This document shows, piece by piece, positions 31,872 to 40,121 of a stretch of DNA of 64,000 bases (position 1 is its first letter; every line of letters starts with the position of its first letter). The DNA lies in NCBI GenBank assembly GCA_017554235.1, contig JAFZIV010000007.1, forward strand, positions 1 to 64,000, in the 5' to 3' direction. The translations under genes and the position numbers were made by a program. The notes beneath the pieces were generated by a model that was not told the DNA's origin, searched no databases, and saw only the letters and a program-made list of their open reading frames with translations. The stretch comes from Selenomonadaceae bacterium. GTDB taxonomy: Bacteria > Bacillota > Negativicutes > Selenomonadales > Selenomonadaceae.

Positions 31872-33161
31872 TTAAACGTTTTTAAATCCCGTTTCCAAAT
31901 CGTCAATAATATCGTCAATGTGTTCAGTGCCGATTGAAAGACGAATCGTCGATTGAGTAATTCCCGACGCGGCAAGCTCTTCATCATTCATCTGCGAATG
32001 AGTTGTTGACGCAGGATGAATCACTAAAGATTTTACGTCCGCAACATTGGCAAGCAGTGAGAAAATTTTTAAGCTGTCAATAAATTTTTTAGCCGCCGCC
32101 GCGCCGCCTTTAATCTCAAATGTGAAAATCGAAATTCCGCCGTTAGGAAAATACTTTTTATAAAGTTCGTGGTCGGGATGACTTTCAACGGCAGGATGAT
32201 TAACTTTCGTGACTTTAGGATTTTTGCTAAGATATTCCACAACTTTTAAAGCGTTCTCAACATGACGCTCGACGCGCAGTGATAAAGTTTCCGTTCCCTG
32301 CAAAAGTAAAAATGCATTGAAAGGAGAAATTGCCGCTCCCATATCTCTTAACAAAATTGCGCGAATATAAGTTGTAAATGCCGCCGCTCCTAAAGCTTCA
32401 TAAAATTTTACGCCATGATAACTGGGATTCGGTGCAACAAGCCAAGAAAATTTTCCTGACTTTTTCCAATCAAATTTGCCGCTTTCAACAATAATTCCGC
32501 CAAGTGTCGTCCCATGTCCGCCAATAAATTTTGTCGCTGAATGTACAACTATATCCGCGCCATATTCAAAAGGTCTAATCTGATACGGTGTCGCAAAAGT
32601 GTTGTCGATAACCAGCGGAATTTTATGTTTGTGGGCAATGTCCGCAACGGCTTGAATGTCAATCAAATTCGCGTTGGGATTTCCTACTGACTCAATCAAA
32701 ATTAATTGCGTGTTAGGTTTAATCGCTTTTTCAAAAACTTCAACGCCTTTTGTCGGGTCTACGAAAGTCGTATCAATTCCGTAAAGCGGCAGTGTATGTT
32801 CCAAAAAGTTATAAGTGCCGCCGTAAATTGTAGTTGCCGCTACGACGTGATCACTTTTTTGCGCGAGAGCTTGAATTGCGTAGGTTATCGCCGCCGCTCC
32901 GCTTGCAACCGCCAATGCTGAAGTTCCGCCTTCCAATGCCGCAATACGTTTTTCTAAAACTTCCTGCGTAGGATTAGTCAAACGCCCATAAATATTTCCC
33001 GCGTCGCGAAGTGCAAAACGATCTGCCGCATGGTCGAAATTGTGAAAAACATACGACGTAGTTTGATAAATCGGAACTGCGCGAGCATCAGTCACCGGGT
33101 CGGGAATTTCCTGCCCAACGTGCAACTGCAACGTTTCAAATTTGTAATTTTTCTTACTCAT
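31872..33161 (-). CDS. metY: O-acetylhomoserine sulfhydrylase (PLP-dependent)
   Basis: 429 aa, Cys/Met-metabolism PLP family. It starts with the OAH-sulfhydrylase type KFETLQLHVGQEIPDPVTDARAVPIYQTTSY; the PLP lysine is in HSATKFIGGHGTTLGG. The C-terminus keeps SLVIHPASTTHSQ and RLSIGTEHIDDII. Makes homocysteine (with sulfide) from O-acetylhomoserine. It is 1 base from the ECF gene and belongs to the sulfur/Fe-S operon. Confidence 0.95.
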   Translation of the reverse strand: MSKKNYKFETLQLHVGQEIPDPVTDARAVPIYQTTSYVFHNFDHAADRFALRDAGNIYGRLTNPTQEVLEKRIAALEGGTSALAVASGAAAITYAIQALAQKSDHVVAATTIYGGTYNFLEHTLPLYGIDTTFVDPTKGVEVFEKAIKPNTQLILIESVGNPNANLIDIQAVADIAHKHKIPLVIDNTFATPYQIRPFEYGADIVVHSATKFIGGHGTTLGGIIVESGKFDWKKSGKFSWLVAPNPSYHGVKFYEALGAAAFTTYIRAILLRDMGAAISPFNAFLLLQGTETLSLRVERHVENALKVVEYLSKNPKVTKVNHPAVESHPDHELYKKYFPNGGISIFTFEIKGGAAAAKKFIDSLKIFSLLANVADVKSLVIHPASTTHSQMNDEELAASGITQSTIRLSIGTEHIDDIIDDLETGFKNV

Positions 33162-33162
33162 T

Positions 33163-33645
33163 TTAATTTCTCCTTATAAAATTTTTATTTTTTATCGCAG
33201 AAATTATTATCACTGCCACAAAAATATTTACCACTAATTTTAATAAAAGTCCCGGCGTTGAGGTTAATCCTGCAGTTAAACTGTCATACAAAATTGCTCC
33301 TGCAAATGTATATCCTGCTGTCATAAACAAACTTGCCGCGATTAAACCTAAAAGAATATTTTTATCTTTCAGTCTTAAAAAAATTTCTGCCATTCCTGCT
33401 TTTATAAAAATTGTCGGCAAAATCCAAATTGGAAATCCGCTTAATAAATCGGCAAATGCTGAACCAATTACGCCGCTTAAAATTCCCGTTTTTCGTCCGC
33501 AGACAAAAATTATTAAAAAAATTGCCGCGTCGCCCAAATGTGCATAACCCAAAGGGATTGGAATTTTGGGAATAAATGTTGCAATGAAAACAAATGCCGA
33601 CATTATTGCAGTCAAACTTAATTCTCTTGCAGTCAAAATAATCAC
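33163..33645 (-). CDS. ECF transporter S component
   Basis: 160 aa with about six membrane helices and the typical S-component N-terminus (ELSLTAIMSAFVFIATFIPKIPIPLGYAHLGD). Such proteins bind a vitamin or micronutrient and work with a shared energising module (EcfA/A'/T), which is not in the window. The substrate is not evident. Its place between nifU and metY suggests a sulfur- or cofactor-related ligand (inference). Directly abuts nifU. Confidence 0.85.
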   Translation of the reverse strand: MIILTARELSLTAIMSAFVFIATFIPKIPIPLGYAHLGDAAIFLIIFVCGRKTGILSGVIGSAFADLLSGFPIWILPTIFIKAGMAEIFLRLKDKNILLGLIAASLFMTAGYTFAGAILYDSLTAGLTSTPGLLLKLVVNIFVAVIIISAIKNKNFIRRN

Positions 33646-34035
33646 CTAAAAATTAAATTCGCGATTATTTTTTTCGCAATAATCTTTAACTGCCGCTTGA
33701 ATTGCCTCTTCTGCTAAAACTGAACAATGCAATTTATGCGCGGGTAATCCGTCTAATGCTTCGGTGACAGCTTTATTTGTCAACTTTAAAACTTCATTAA
33801 GCGGTTTACCTTTTATCAATTCAGTTGCCATTGAACTTGACGCTATCGCCGAGCCGCAACCGAAAGTTTCAAATTTTACATCTGTCACAACGTCATTGTC
33901 GATTTTCAAATACATTTTCATTATATCGCCGCATTTTGCGTTACCGACTTCGCCAATTCCGTCCGCATTTTCGATACAGCCGACATTGCGCGGGTGGCGG
34001 AAATGATCCATAACTTTTTCGCTATAAAGTGCCAT
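33646..34035 (-). CDS. nifU: Fe-S cluster assembly scaffold, NifU/IscU type
   Basis: 129 aa. The three cluster-ligand cysteines are in NAKCGD, FGCGSAIASSS and LHCSVLAEEAI, with Asp after the first Cys as usual in IscU-type scaffolds. Accepts sulfur from the cysteine desulfurase encoded 12 bases upstream. The ATG at 34035 (MALYSEKVMDHF) is preferred; a GTG four codons earlier overlaps the ribosome site AGGTG. Confidence 0.93.
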   Translation of the reverse strand: MALYSEKVMDHFRHPRNVGCIENADGIGEVGNAKCGDIMKMYLKIDNDVVTDVKFETFGCGSAIASSSMATELIKGKPLNEVLKLTNKAVTEALDGLPAHKLHCSVLAEEAIQAAVKDYCEKNNREFNF

Positions 34036-34047
34036 AAAATTTTTCAC

Positions 34048-35235
34048 CTACTTTAAAACAAATTCTTTTTTACCTGAAATTTTATCTTTCCAGAGCGGCG
34101 ACATTCCGCGCAGATATTCTACAACTTCAGCAACAGATTTTATGATATAGTCAACGTCACTTTCTGAAATATTTTCGTCGAGTGAAAGTCTCAAACTTCC
34201 GTGAGCAATTTCATGCGGTCTGCCAATCGCCAAAAGTACGTGACTTGGATCTAATGAACCTGAAGTACAAGCTGAACCCGACGACGCGCAAATTCCTTTA
34301 TCGTCGAGTAAAAGTAATAAGCTTTCGCCTTCAATTCCTTCAAAACAAAAATTTACGTTATTAGGCAAGCGTCGATTTTCATCACCGTTTAAAATACTTC
34401 GCGGAATTTTTTTCAACCCTTCAATTAATTTTCCGCGCAGATTTAAAAGTTTGCGGCTGTTAGTCTCCAAATTTTTACACGAATCATTTAACGCCGTAGC
34501 CATTGCACAAATTGCCGGAACATTTTCAGTACCTGCACGCTTGCCTTTTTCCTGTGCGCCACCTTCAATTAAACTTTCAAGCTTGATACCTTTCCTTACG
34601 TAAAGTGCGCCGACTCCTTTAGCTCCATGAAATTTATGCGCGGACATTGACAACATATCAATATTCTGCGCGTCAACGTCAATGGGTAAATGTCCCGCCG
34701 CTTGCACTGCGTCTGTATGAAAAATAATTTTACGCTCGCGACAAATTTTTCCAATCTCTTCAATCGGTTGAATAGTGCCAATTTCATTATTTGCAAACAT
34801 AATCGTTACAAGGCAAGTTTCATCGCGAATTGCATTTTTAATTTGTTCGGGCAAAATAATTCCATTTTCGTGAACGTCAAGCAATTCAATTTCAAAACCT
34901 TCATGCTCCAACTTTTTCAGCGTATATAAAACTGCGTGATGTTCAAACGCCGTAGAAATAATATGTTTCTTGCCTTTACGAGCACCGATTTTTGCCGCAG
35001 AAATAATTGCTTGATTATCTGATTCACTCCCGCCCGACGTAAAATAAATTTCATCAGCCGTCGCATTTATACACTTTGCAATAATTTGACGCGACTCGGC
35101 TAAAACTTCCGCCGCCTTTTGTCCAAATTCGTAAAGGCTTGAAGGATTTCCCCACGTGTTTTTAATGCAATTTATCATAGCGTCAAGTGCAACGGAACTC
35201 ATCATTGTTGTTGCCGCATTGTCAGCATAAATCAT
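34048..35235 (-). CDS. nifS: Cysteine desulfurase, NifS/IscS type
   Basis: 395 aa PLP enzyme that takes sulfur from cysteine for Fe-S clusters. Seen: YADNAATT at the start, the PLP lysine in MSAHKFHGAKGVGALYVRKG, and the catalytic Cys in SSGSACTSGSLDPSHVL with the long flexible loop of group I desulfurases. Cotranscribed with nifU. Together with cysK and metY, the operon couples cysteine supply to Fe-S assembly. Confidence 0.95.
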   Translation of the reverse strand: MIYADNAATTMMSSVALDAMINCIKNTWGNPSSLYEFGQKAAEVLAESRQIIAKCINATADEIYFTSGGSESDNQAIISAAKIGARKGKKHIISTAFEHHAVLYTLKKLEHEGFEIELLDVHENGIILPEQIKNAIRDETCLVTIMFANNEIGTIQPIEEIGKICRERKIIFHTDAVQAAGHLPIDVDAQNIDMLSMSAHKFHGAKGVGALYVRKGIKLESLIEGGAQEKGKRAGTENVPAICAMATALNDSCKNLETNSRKLLNLRGKLIEGLKKIPRSILNGDENRRLPNNVNFCFEGIEGESLLLLLDDKGICASSGSACTSGSLDPSHVLLAIGRPHEIAHGSLRLSLDENISESDVDYIIKSVAEVVEYLRGMSPLWKDKISGKKEFVLK

Positions 35236-35256
35236 TTTATCACCACCATTTACAAA

Positions 35257-35595
35257 TTAAATTCCTTCGCCGTCAAGACCTGTGAAACGTTGACGGACAA
35301 GGCGTTCAATTTGGGTAACGCGCCCTTTCTGAATTTTTATCGAAAGTTGACCGTAGTCAAGCGTTGAAAATTCTTGACGAATATTTTTTTCAAGCGCAGT
35401 AAAATTTTTATTTTCACGCGGCAAATTTTCTTCCTGCCAATCAGCAACGCGCCGCCTTTGTCGAATTTCAACTTGCATTAAATATCCGTCCTGCGCGATA
35501 AAAATAATTTCGCCGTTAAGAATTTCTTTCAACTCATCAGTAATAAATTTTATAACTTCATCTGGAATTATACCGCTTAAATTTTTTTTAGCCAT
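35257..35595 (-). CDS. YezD/DUF2292-like protein with two repeats
   Basis: 112 aa. Residues about 13-50 (FITDELKEILNGEIIFIAQDGYLMQVEI) and about 75-104 (FSTLDYGQLSIKIQKGRVTQIE) each resemble the short DUF2292/YezD domain, whose core is a beta-hairpin of the type YGSIxIxIxDGxVxQIE. Single-domain YezD proteins are about 55 aa, so this is an internal duplication. YezD-like genes often sit in sulfur or cysteine clusters, which fits its place as the first gene of this operon. Biochemical function unknown. The ATG has AAGGGGGCAAT upstream. Confidence 0.7.
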   Translation of the reverse strand: MAKKNLSGIIPDEVIKFITDELKEILNGEIIFIAQDGYLMQVEIRQRRRVADWQEENLPRENKNFTALEKNIRQEFSTLDYGQLSIKIQKGRVTQIERLVRQRFTGLDGEGI

Positions 35596-35612
35596 ATTGC
35601 CCCCTTAAAAGC

Positions 35613-35651
35613 AAAAAACCTGCAAAGTTCAACTTTCGCTAAACTCACAGG
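35613..35651 (-). terminator. Leader terminator hairpin (possible attenuator) ahead of the sulfur/Fe-S operon
   Basis: CCTG (35651-35648) pairs with CAGG (35622-35619) and the stem continues inward with GT wobbles and AGTT/AACT, followed in the minus direction by TTTTTTG. It lies between the promoter (start near 35714) and the first start codon (35595), so readthrough must be controlled or leaky. About 60 bases of leader upstream could form an alternative structure. Confidence 0.6.
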
Positions 35652-35720
35652 CTTCCGCTTATCGAATCACCTAAAAAAGTTTTTATTCAAATTCATTCAT
35701 CAAAATTTAATATGTCATTA

Positions 35721-35749
35721 ATTTTACCTTATAAAAAATTTTTTGTCAA
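35721..35749 (-). promoter_or_regulatory. Promoter of the YezD-nifS-nifU-ECF-metY-cysK operon
   Basis: Reading leftwards: perfect TTGACA (35749-35744), a 17-base spacer, TAAAAT (35726-35721). Leader of about 120 bases. Confidence 0.75.
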
Positions 35750-35762
35750 ATATCTGCGCGGC

Positions 35763-35790
35763 TTGAAAAATTTTTGCGTTGTGATATATT
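35763..35790 (+). promoter_or_regulatory. Promoter of the ACT-domain gene
   Basis: TTGAAA (35763-35768), a 16-base spacer, TATATT (35785-35790), divergent from the sulfur-operon promoter 14 bases away. Confidence 0.5.
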
Positions 35791-35809
35791 AATTGATGAG
35801 GTGATTAAT

Positions 35810-36079
35810 TTGAAATTAATAGTTACTGTAGTCGGCAAAGATAGAGTTGGGATTATCGCATCGGTTACGAAAATTCTTGCTGATAATGAAGTAAACATTT
35901 TGAGCATTAACCAAAATATTTTAAACGGTTTTTTTAATATGATTCTGTTTGCCGAAGCTGATGAAAATAAAATTCGACTTGTGGACTTGCAAGACGCTCT
36001 GAAAGTTCAGGGCGAGCAAATTGGCGTTGAAATTAAAACTCAACATCAAGATATTTTCGACGTTATGCATAAAATTTAG
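35810..36079 (+). CDS. ACT-domain protein, UPF0237 family
   Basis: 89 aa, a single ACT domain with the family start KLIVTVVGKDRVGIIASVTKILAD and the central ILSINQNIL. The length matches UPF0237 proteins (about 90 aa). TTG at 35810 is the start: GAGGTG lies 8-13 bases upstream, and the open frame further back includes the promoter. These small ACT proteins are thought to sense amino acids or act as regulators; the ligand is unknown. Confidence 0.88.
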   Translation: MKLIVTVVGKDRVGIIASVTKILADNEVNILSINQNILNGFFNMILFAEADENKIRLVDLQDALKVQGEQIGVEIKTQHQDIFDVMHKI

Positions 36080-36141
36080 CAAACAAAAGCAACTCCGAAC
36101 AAACACGACTAAATTTGATACAAATCAATAATGATTGCCCG

Positions 36142-36170
36142 TTGTCAATCTGAAAGTTTAATGATAAAAT
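36142..36170 (+). promoter_or_regulatory. Promoter of the HPr-like gene
   Basis: TTGTCA (36142-36147), a 17-base spacer, TAAAAT (36165-36170), 75 bases before the start codon. Confidence 0.65.
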
Positions 36171-36244
36171 TTCGGCGTCAACGGAAAAGTAAACTAATCG
36201 CAGCCAAGTCGCAGTACAAAATTTAAGATAGGAGTTGTTCACAA

Positions 36245-36601
36245 ATGAAATTTGCATATAAGGTTATTAAAACCAAAAACAAAAAAGTTGAAAAAGTTGA
36301 AACGCCGGTAATTAATCCGACGATTGGAACTTCAACGGGTACGGTGTCTTTCATACTCGTTGCTAAAAATACGCTTGGATTCCGCGAGTGCGCGGCTATA
36401 ATAAATATTGCTAAAGAAACTAATTGTAAAATAAAAATAGCGTCCGGCAAAAAATCCGGCACGTCAGAAAGTATTTTGTCACTAGTCGAACTTGCCATTA
36501 CGGCTGATAAAAGTTTAGTCTTGACGATTAAGGGAAAGCGTAACGACGAAGCTTTCCGCGAAATCTCAAAAATTATAGGCGGTGACGTTGCTAACAGCTA
36601 A
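36245..36601 (+). CDS. Crh-like HPr-fold protein lacking the phosphocarrier histidine
   Basis: 118 aa: about 32 basic/Pro-rich residues, then an HPr-like domain (about 33-112). Aligned to HPr, G-[IL]-H-A-R-P-A becomes GFRECAA, so active-site His15 is Arg (R47) and the Arg17/Pro18 pair is lost; it cannot act as a PTS phosphocarrier. The regulatory serine region is kept (S-E-S-I-L-S-L-V; S76 aligns with Ser46). That combination matches the logic of Bacillus Crh, a catabolite-repression partner of CcpA phosphorylated by HPrK, although an N-terminal extension is not usual there. The ATG has TAGGAG upstream. The neighbouring mtlD is convergent. Confidence 0.7.
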   Translation: MKFAYKVIKTKNKKVEKVETPVINPTIGTSTGTVSFILVAKNTLGFRECAAIINIAKETNCKIKIASGKKSGTSESILSLVELAITADKSLVLTIKGKRNDEAFREISKIIGGDVANS

Positions 36602-36649
36602 TCATTAATAAATAAAAACATAAGAAAATCTTTTAGACCCCTCCCTACT

Positions 36650-36682
36650 AAAAAAGCCACGATTAATGTCGCGGCTTTTTTT
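36650..36682. terminator. Terminator between the HPr-like gene and mtlD
   Basis: AAGCCACGA/TCGCGGCTT stem with one mismatch and loop TTAATG, followed by T7; an A-run on the left lets it serve convergent mtlD as well. Confidence 0.85.
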
Positions 36683-36729
36683 CGTTACGAAAATTTTTAG
36701 ACGGCTACATTCAACGTCCGCTGGAAGGT

Positions 36730-37863
36730 TTAATCGATATTTTCGCGAATAAGTTTGAAAAGCTTTGAATCAGCGGCAAGTCCCGTGTATTCAGTAATTG
36801 CGGCGTCGATACCATTTGACTTGATGAAGTTTTGAATTTCAACGGCTTCCGCGTCGCCTTCAAAATCATATGAAAATACTGCGGCGGCAACTTTCGCCAA
36901 ATTCAAAGGCTCTTTACCTCGTTCAATCAGTTGGCTTGCAGGGGAAATTAATCTTTCCTGCGGTGAAAGTTTACGTTTTGGCTCGCGTGCAACCCGTGTA
37001 ACTTCGTCTGACAAATAAGGATTGGCAAAACGTTTTTCTACCGATTCAACGTAGGCTTGATGTTTTGTCGCGTCGAAATTATATTTATCAATCAAAAGCG
37101 CAGAAGTTTCAGATAATACTCCCCGCGCAGTTTTCAAAATTTCTTCGTCTTTCATCGCCGTTGGAATATCCGCAATTCCGCGCTTGTAAGTCAAGTAAGC
37201 AATCGACGCGTAACAAGTGTTGACAGTGAAAAGTTTGCGTTCCATATAAGCGTTGAGATTATTAACCGGAGTCATTCCCTTAATCGCGGGAAGTTCGCCG
37301 ACAATGCCCTTTTTATCAACGATCCATTCCGCAAAATCTTCAACCTTTACCAAAAGTTTTTCGTCATTCTTCTGCGCGGGTACAATTCTGTCAATGGAAG
37401 AGTCAGGGAAACCAATCAGCTTGTCCACTTCCGGCTTAATGTCGTCGGCAAGATTTTCATATACAAAATTTTTTAGCGCAGTCGAACCGCCAATCATATT
37501 TTCGCAAGCAATGATATTCAGCGGCGTTTTATTCGTGGCAATCCGTTTTGTTAAACCTTTAGCGATATTCGGAGCGATAAGTTTTAAAACATTCGGACCG
37601 GTCGCCGTCGTAACAATATCAGCTTCAACAATCGCGTCAATCAATGCGTCAAGATTTTCATTGCTGTTAATCGCGCTGATATTATCGACTTGAATTTTTT
37701 CTTCGTGACCGAAAATCTGAACATTGTATTTGCCGAGTGCGTTAATGTCGTCAACCAACTGCGCGGCAACGTCCACAAAAGTTACGTGATAACCCGCCTT
37801 TGATAACAGTAAGCCGATAAATCCGCGCCCGATATTTCCCGCTCCAAAATGTACAGCTTTCAT
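36730..37863 (-). CDS. mtlD: Mannitol-1-phosphate 5-dehydrogenase
   Basis: 377 aa. N-terminal NAD site MKAVHFGAGNIGRGFIGLLL and the catalytic-region Lys in NLNAYMERKLFTVNTCYA, typical of the long-chain mannitol dehydrogenase family. Converts mannitol-1-phosphate to fructose-6-phosphate. ATG at 37863 is chosen (GGGGGAAATTTTT upstream) over one seven codons earlier. No mannitol PTS genes (mtlA/F/R) are in the window. Confidence 0.94.
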   Translation of the reverse strand: MKAVHFGAGNIGRGFIGLLLSKAGYHVTFVDVAAQLVDDINALGKYNVQIFGHEEKIQVDNISAINSNENLDALIDAIVEADIVTTATGPNVLKLIAPNIAKGLTKRIATNKTPLNIIACENMIGGSTALKNFVYENLADDIKPEVDKLIGFPDSSIDRIVPAQKNDEKLLVKVEDFAEWIVDKKGIVGELPAIKGMTPVNNLNAYMERKLFTVNTCYASIAYLTYKRGIADIPTAMKDEEILKTARGVLSETSALLIDKYNFDATKHQAYVESVEKRFANPYLSDEVTRVAREPKRKLSPQERLISPASQLIERGKEPLNLAKVAAAVFSYDFEGDAEAVEIQNFIKSNGIDAAITEYTGLAADSKLFKLIRENID

Positions 37864-37897
37864 AAAAATTTCCCCCAATCTCAAAGGAAGTGTTTAT

Positions 37898-38104
37898 TTG
37901 AGTAACAAAAACAATGACGCCGAAAAGGCGATTATTCAACTTGGAAAAATTTTTAAAATCTTCGCGGTTGTCGCCATTGTGCTGGTAATAGCCCTTTGCA
38001 TTTATTTGGCGTCAAATGCTGACTCTACAGAATCTAAAGTTTACAGTTTCAATTATAACGTTAAAGAAATTATAAGCATTAAGTCAACAGAATTGTTCGC
38101 ATAG
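37898..38104 (+). CDS. Small single-pass membrane protein (68 aa)
   Basis: No family recognised. TTG start at 37898 with AAGGAAG upstream. A charged N-terminus, one membrane span (about 21-39, IFAVVAIVLVIALCIYLAS), then a polar 28-residue tail. It is divergent from mtlD with only 34 bases between the starts, and 61 bases before the M48 protease gene, which has its own promoter. Confidence 0.6.
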   Translation: MSNKNNDAEKAIIQLGKIFKIFAVVAIVLVIALCIYLASNADSTESKVYSFNYNVKEIISIKSTELFA

Positions 38105-38110
38105 GTCGCC

Positions 38111-38139
38111 TTGAAAAAATTTTTATCGTCGATTATAAT
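38111..38139 (+). promoter_or_regulatory. Promoter of the M48 protease gene
   Basis: TTGAAA (38111-38116), a 17-base spacer, perfect TATAAT (38134-38139). Confidence 0.75.
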
Positions 38140-38165
38140 TTCCCAAAAATTTAAGGATTGATATT

Positions 38166-39920
38166 GTGATAAAAATTTTCACGAAAATATTAGCGGCAAT
38201 AATCTTAACAGTTACGTTGTTGACACCGTTAAAAGTTCAAGCAGTTGACGCTTGGGCAATAGCGGCACAAGGTTTAGGTGTTTACGCGGCATATCGCTCG
38301 ACGTTGAGTTCAATTTTAGCAATGGGCAATGACGTAACCGCGCAGATGACGGTTAAACGTCAGGACGAAAAAGCAAACGGTGTTGACCAAAATCCTCATG
38401 ACGTTGAAGTTGTCGATAACATTATGAATCGTCTCGTAAACAGCGGAGAATACGAATTGCGCGTAAATTCTCTTCCGTTTATCTGGAATGTCAACGATAG
38501 CGATAAATTTAACGCCGCCTGCTATCCCATGAATTATATCACCGTCAATAAAGGTCTCCTGCGTACCCTCAACGGTGATGAAAATGCTATTGCCGCCGTA
38601 CTGGCTCACGAAATGATTCACGGCATTGAACAGCATTCAGCTAAAAATTATGCGCAAGCTATAGCGCAATCTCTTGCCGCAACTATGATAGCCGCAAACA
38701 TTGACAGCCGCAATGTCGATTGGTCTAAACTTTCAAGCATGGTAAATTATTCTATCGCAAAAAGTATTAATCTCCCCGCCGAAAATGAAGCTGATGTCGG
38801 CGGCTTTTATATTATGACAAGTGCAGGATTTAATCCCGGCGGCGGCGCGGCTGCTATGGCGCGTATGGATTATTATATGCGGTACGAGACAAACGATTTT
38901 TTAGAATACGACCCGCACGATAAACCCAACGAACAAACTATGAGCGACCATCCCGATACTGAAGTTCGTGAGGAAAATCTTTCAAAACTTTTGACGGCGT
39001 ACAGTATGAACCACGTTACCGTTGAAAAAGTTGACCGCAAATATAAAGTTTTCATTGACGGCAAGGAAATTTACACGGCGGCTATTGCCGGCGAAACTTA
39101 CAAGTCTGCGGAAAAGGCTTATTATTTTGCTGGCGGACTTGCAAAGGCTTTTCACGATTACACCAAAGCTGATGATTGGAACTTTAGGGAAGGCAAGGCG
39201 GGCGACGTTGAATTTTTGACGGACGATAAAGTTTTCAATGAACTGCGCGAAATTTCTTTTTCACAAAATCTCGGTGCTAAAATTCGTGACGCCGTAATTA
39301 CCGCTTATCAAAATGAACCTGCCGATGTCAGACAAAAATATCTTGACGAAGAAAATAAGCGTAAAGAATATTGGGAGAAAATCAAAGCTGAAACACTTTC
39401 CGCGAATAAAAATTTGGCGAAAAAGTTGCGTATCAATGCTGATGCTTATAACGATTACGGCAAAGGCGAATTGGCATTGATTGAGATTGAACGCGCCCTT
39501 AATGCCGAAAAGCAAGATGATGTTGCGGAATGTCTTGCTATACGCGGAAGAGCTAAAGCTATCGTCGGAGATTATGACGGCGCACTTGAGGACGTTAATT
39601 CAGCTGTTGAAAAAGATCCGTCGAATCTTTTTAACTTTTTAAATCGCGCTGACGTTCGACATATGCGCGGCGAAACGGACGAGGCTTTAGCTGACATTGA
39701 AAAGGCGTTGGCGATTGATCCCAAAAAGGTTGTGTCCTACCAACTGCAGGGAAATATTTATGACGAACTCGGCGAAAAGGATAAGGCAGAGGAAAGTTTC
39801 CGCCGTTGCTACGAACTTAGCAAGAAAAATCCTCGTTCCATTCCGGCTGAATATCTTGAAAGGATTGATCCTGCCGCCGCCGAAAAAATCCGTAAGGCTA
39901 ATGAAAAATCAGACTCTTAA
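38166..39920 (+). CDS. Exported M48 metalloprotease with C-terminal TPRs
   Basis: 584 aa. Signal peptide (about 1-25, ending VQAVDA). The zinc-protease motif HEMIH lies in VLAHEMIHGIEQHSAKN, and the third ligand Glu in PAENEADVGGFYIM. The C-terminal about 180 residues hold at least three TPR units (AECLAIRGRAKAIVGDYDGA; NFLNRADVRHMRGETDEA; VSYQLQGNIYDELGEKDKA). M48 plus TPR is the layout of the periplasmic chaperone/protease BepA, which acts on outer-membrane proteins; here the size is larger and a 130-residue linker separates the parts. Start GTG at 38166 with AAGGATT upstream. Confidence 0.88.
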   Translation: MIKIFTKILAAIILTVTLLTPLKVQAVDAWAIAAQGLGVYAAYRSTLSSILAMGNDVTAQMTVKRQDEKANGVDQNPHDVEVVDNIMNRLVNSGEYELRVNSLPFIWNVNDSDKFNAACYPMNYITVNKGLLRTLNGDENAIAAVLAHEMIHGIEQHSAKNYAQAIAQSLAATMIAANIDSRNVDWSKLSSMVNYSIAKSINLPAENEADVGGFYIMTSAGFNPGGGAAAMARMDYYMRYETNDFLEYDPHDKPNEQTMSDHPDTEVREENLSKLLTAYSMNHVTVEKVDRKYKVFIDGKEIYTAAIAGETYKSAEKAYYFAGGLAKAFHDYTKADDWNFREGKAGDVEFLTDDKVFNELREISFSQNLGAKIRDAVITAYQNEPADVRQKYLDEENKRKEYWEKIKAETLSANKNLAKKLRINADAYNDYGKGELALIEIERALNAEKQDDVAECLAIRGRAKAIVGDYDGALEDVNSAVEKDPSNLFNFLNRADVRHMRGETDEALADIEKALAIDPKKVVSYQLQGNIYDELGEKDKAEESFRRCYELSKKNPRSIPAEYLERIDPAAAEKIRKANEKSDS

Positions 39921-39948
39921 AAAATTCTAAAAAAATTTTTTTTACCGC

Positions 39949-39977
39949 TTGATTTTTCCAAAACAGTAATGTACAAT
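39949..39977 (+). promoter_or_regulatory. Second, sigma-A type promoter candidate for flagellin
   Basis: TTGATT (39949-39954), a 17-base spacer, TACAAT (39972-39977), about 145 bases before the flagellin start and upstream of the sigma-28 type promoter. Confidence 0.4.
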
Positions 39978-40040
39978 TCTTTCAACAGAATTAACATTTA
40001 ATCGTAGTTTTTTTTAGGAAAAAAATTTTTTCTAAGTCGT

Positions 40041-40067
40041 TAAGTTTTTTAATCGTTTCGACGATAA
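40041..40067 (+). promoter_or_regulatory. Sigma-28 (SigD/FliA) type promoter of flagellin
   Basis: TAAG (40041-40044), exactly 15 bases, GACGATAA (40060-40067). The consensus is TAAA-N15-GCCGATAA, so each box has one mismatch with ideal spacing. It is 55 bases before the start codon. Confidence 0.75.
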
Positions 40068-40121
40068 TGTTTTCAAAGGAAAAAAGGAAAGTTTTTTAAC
40101 TATCTCAGGGAGGGAATTAAA

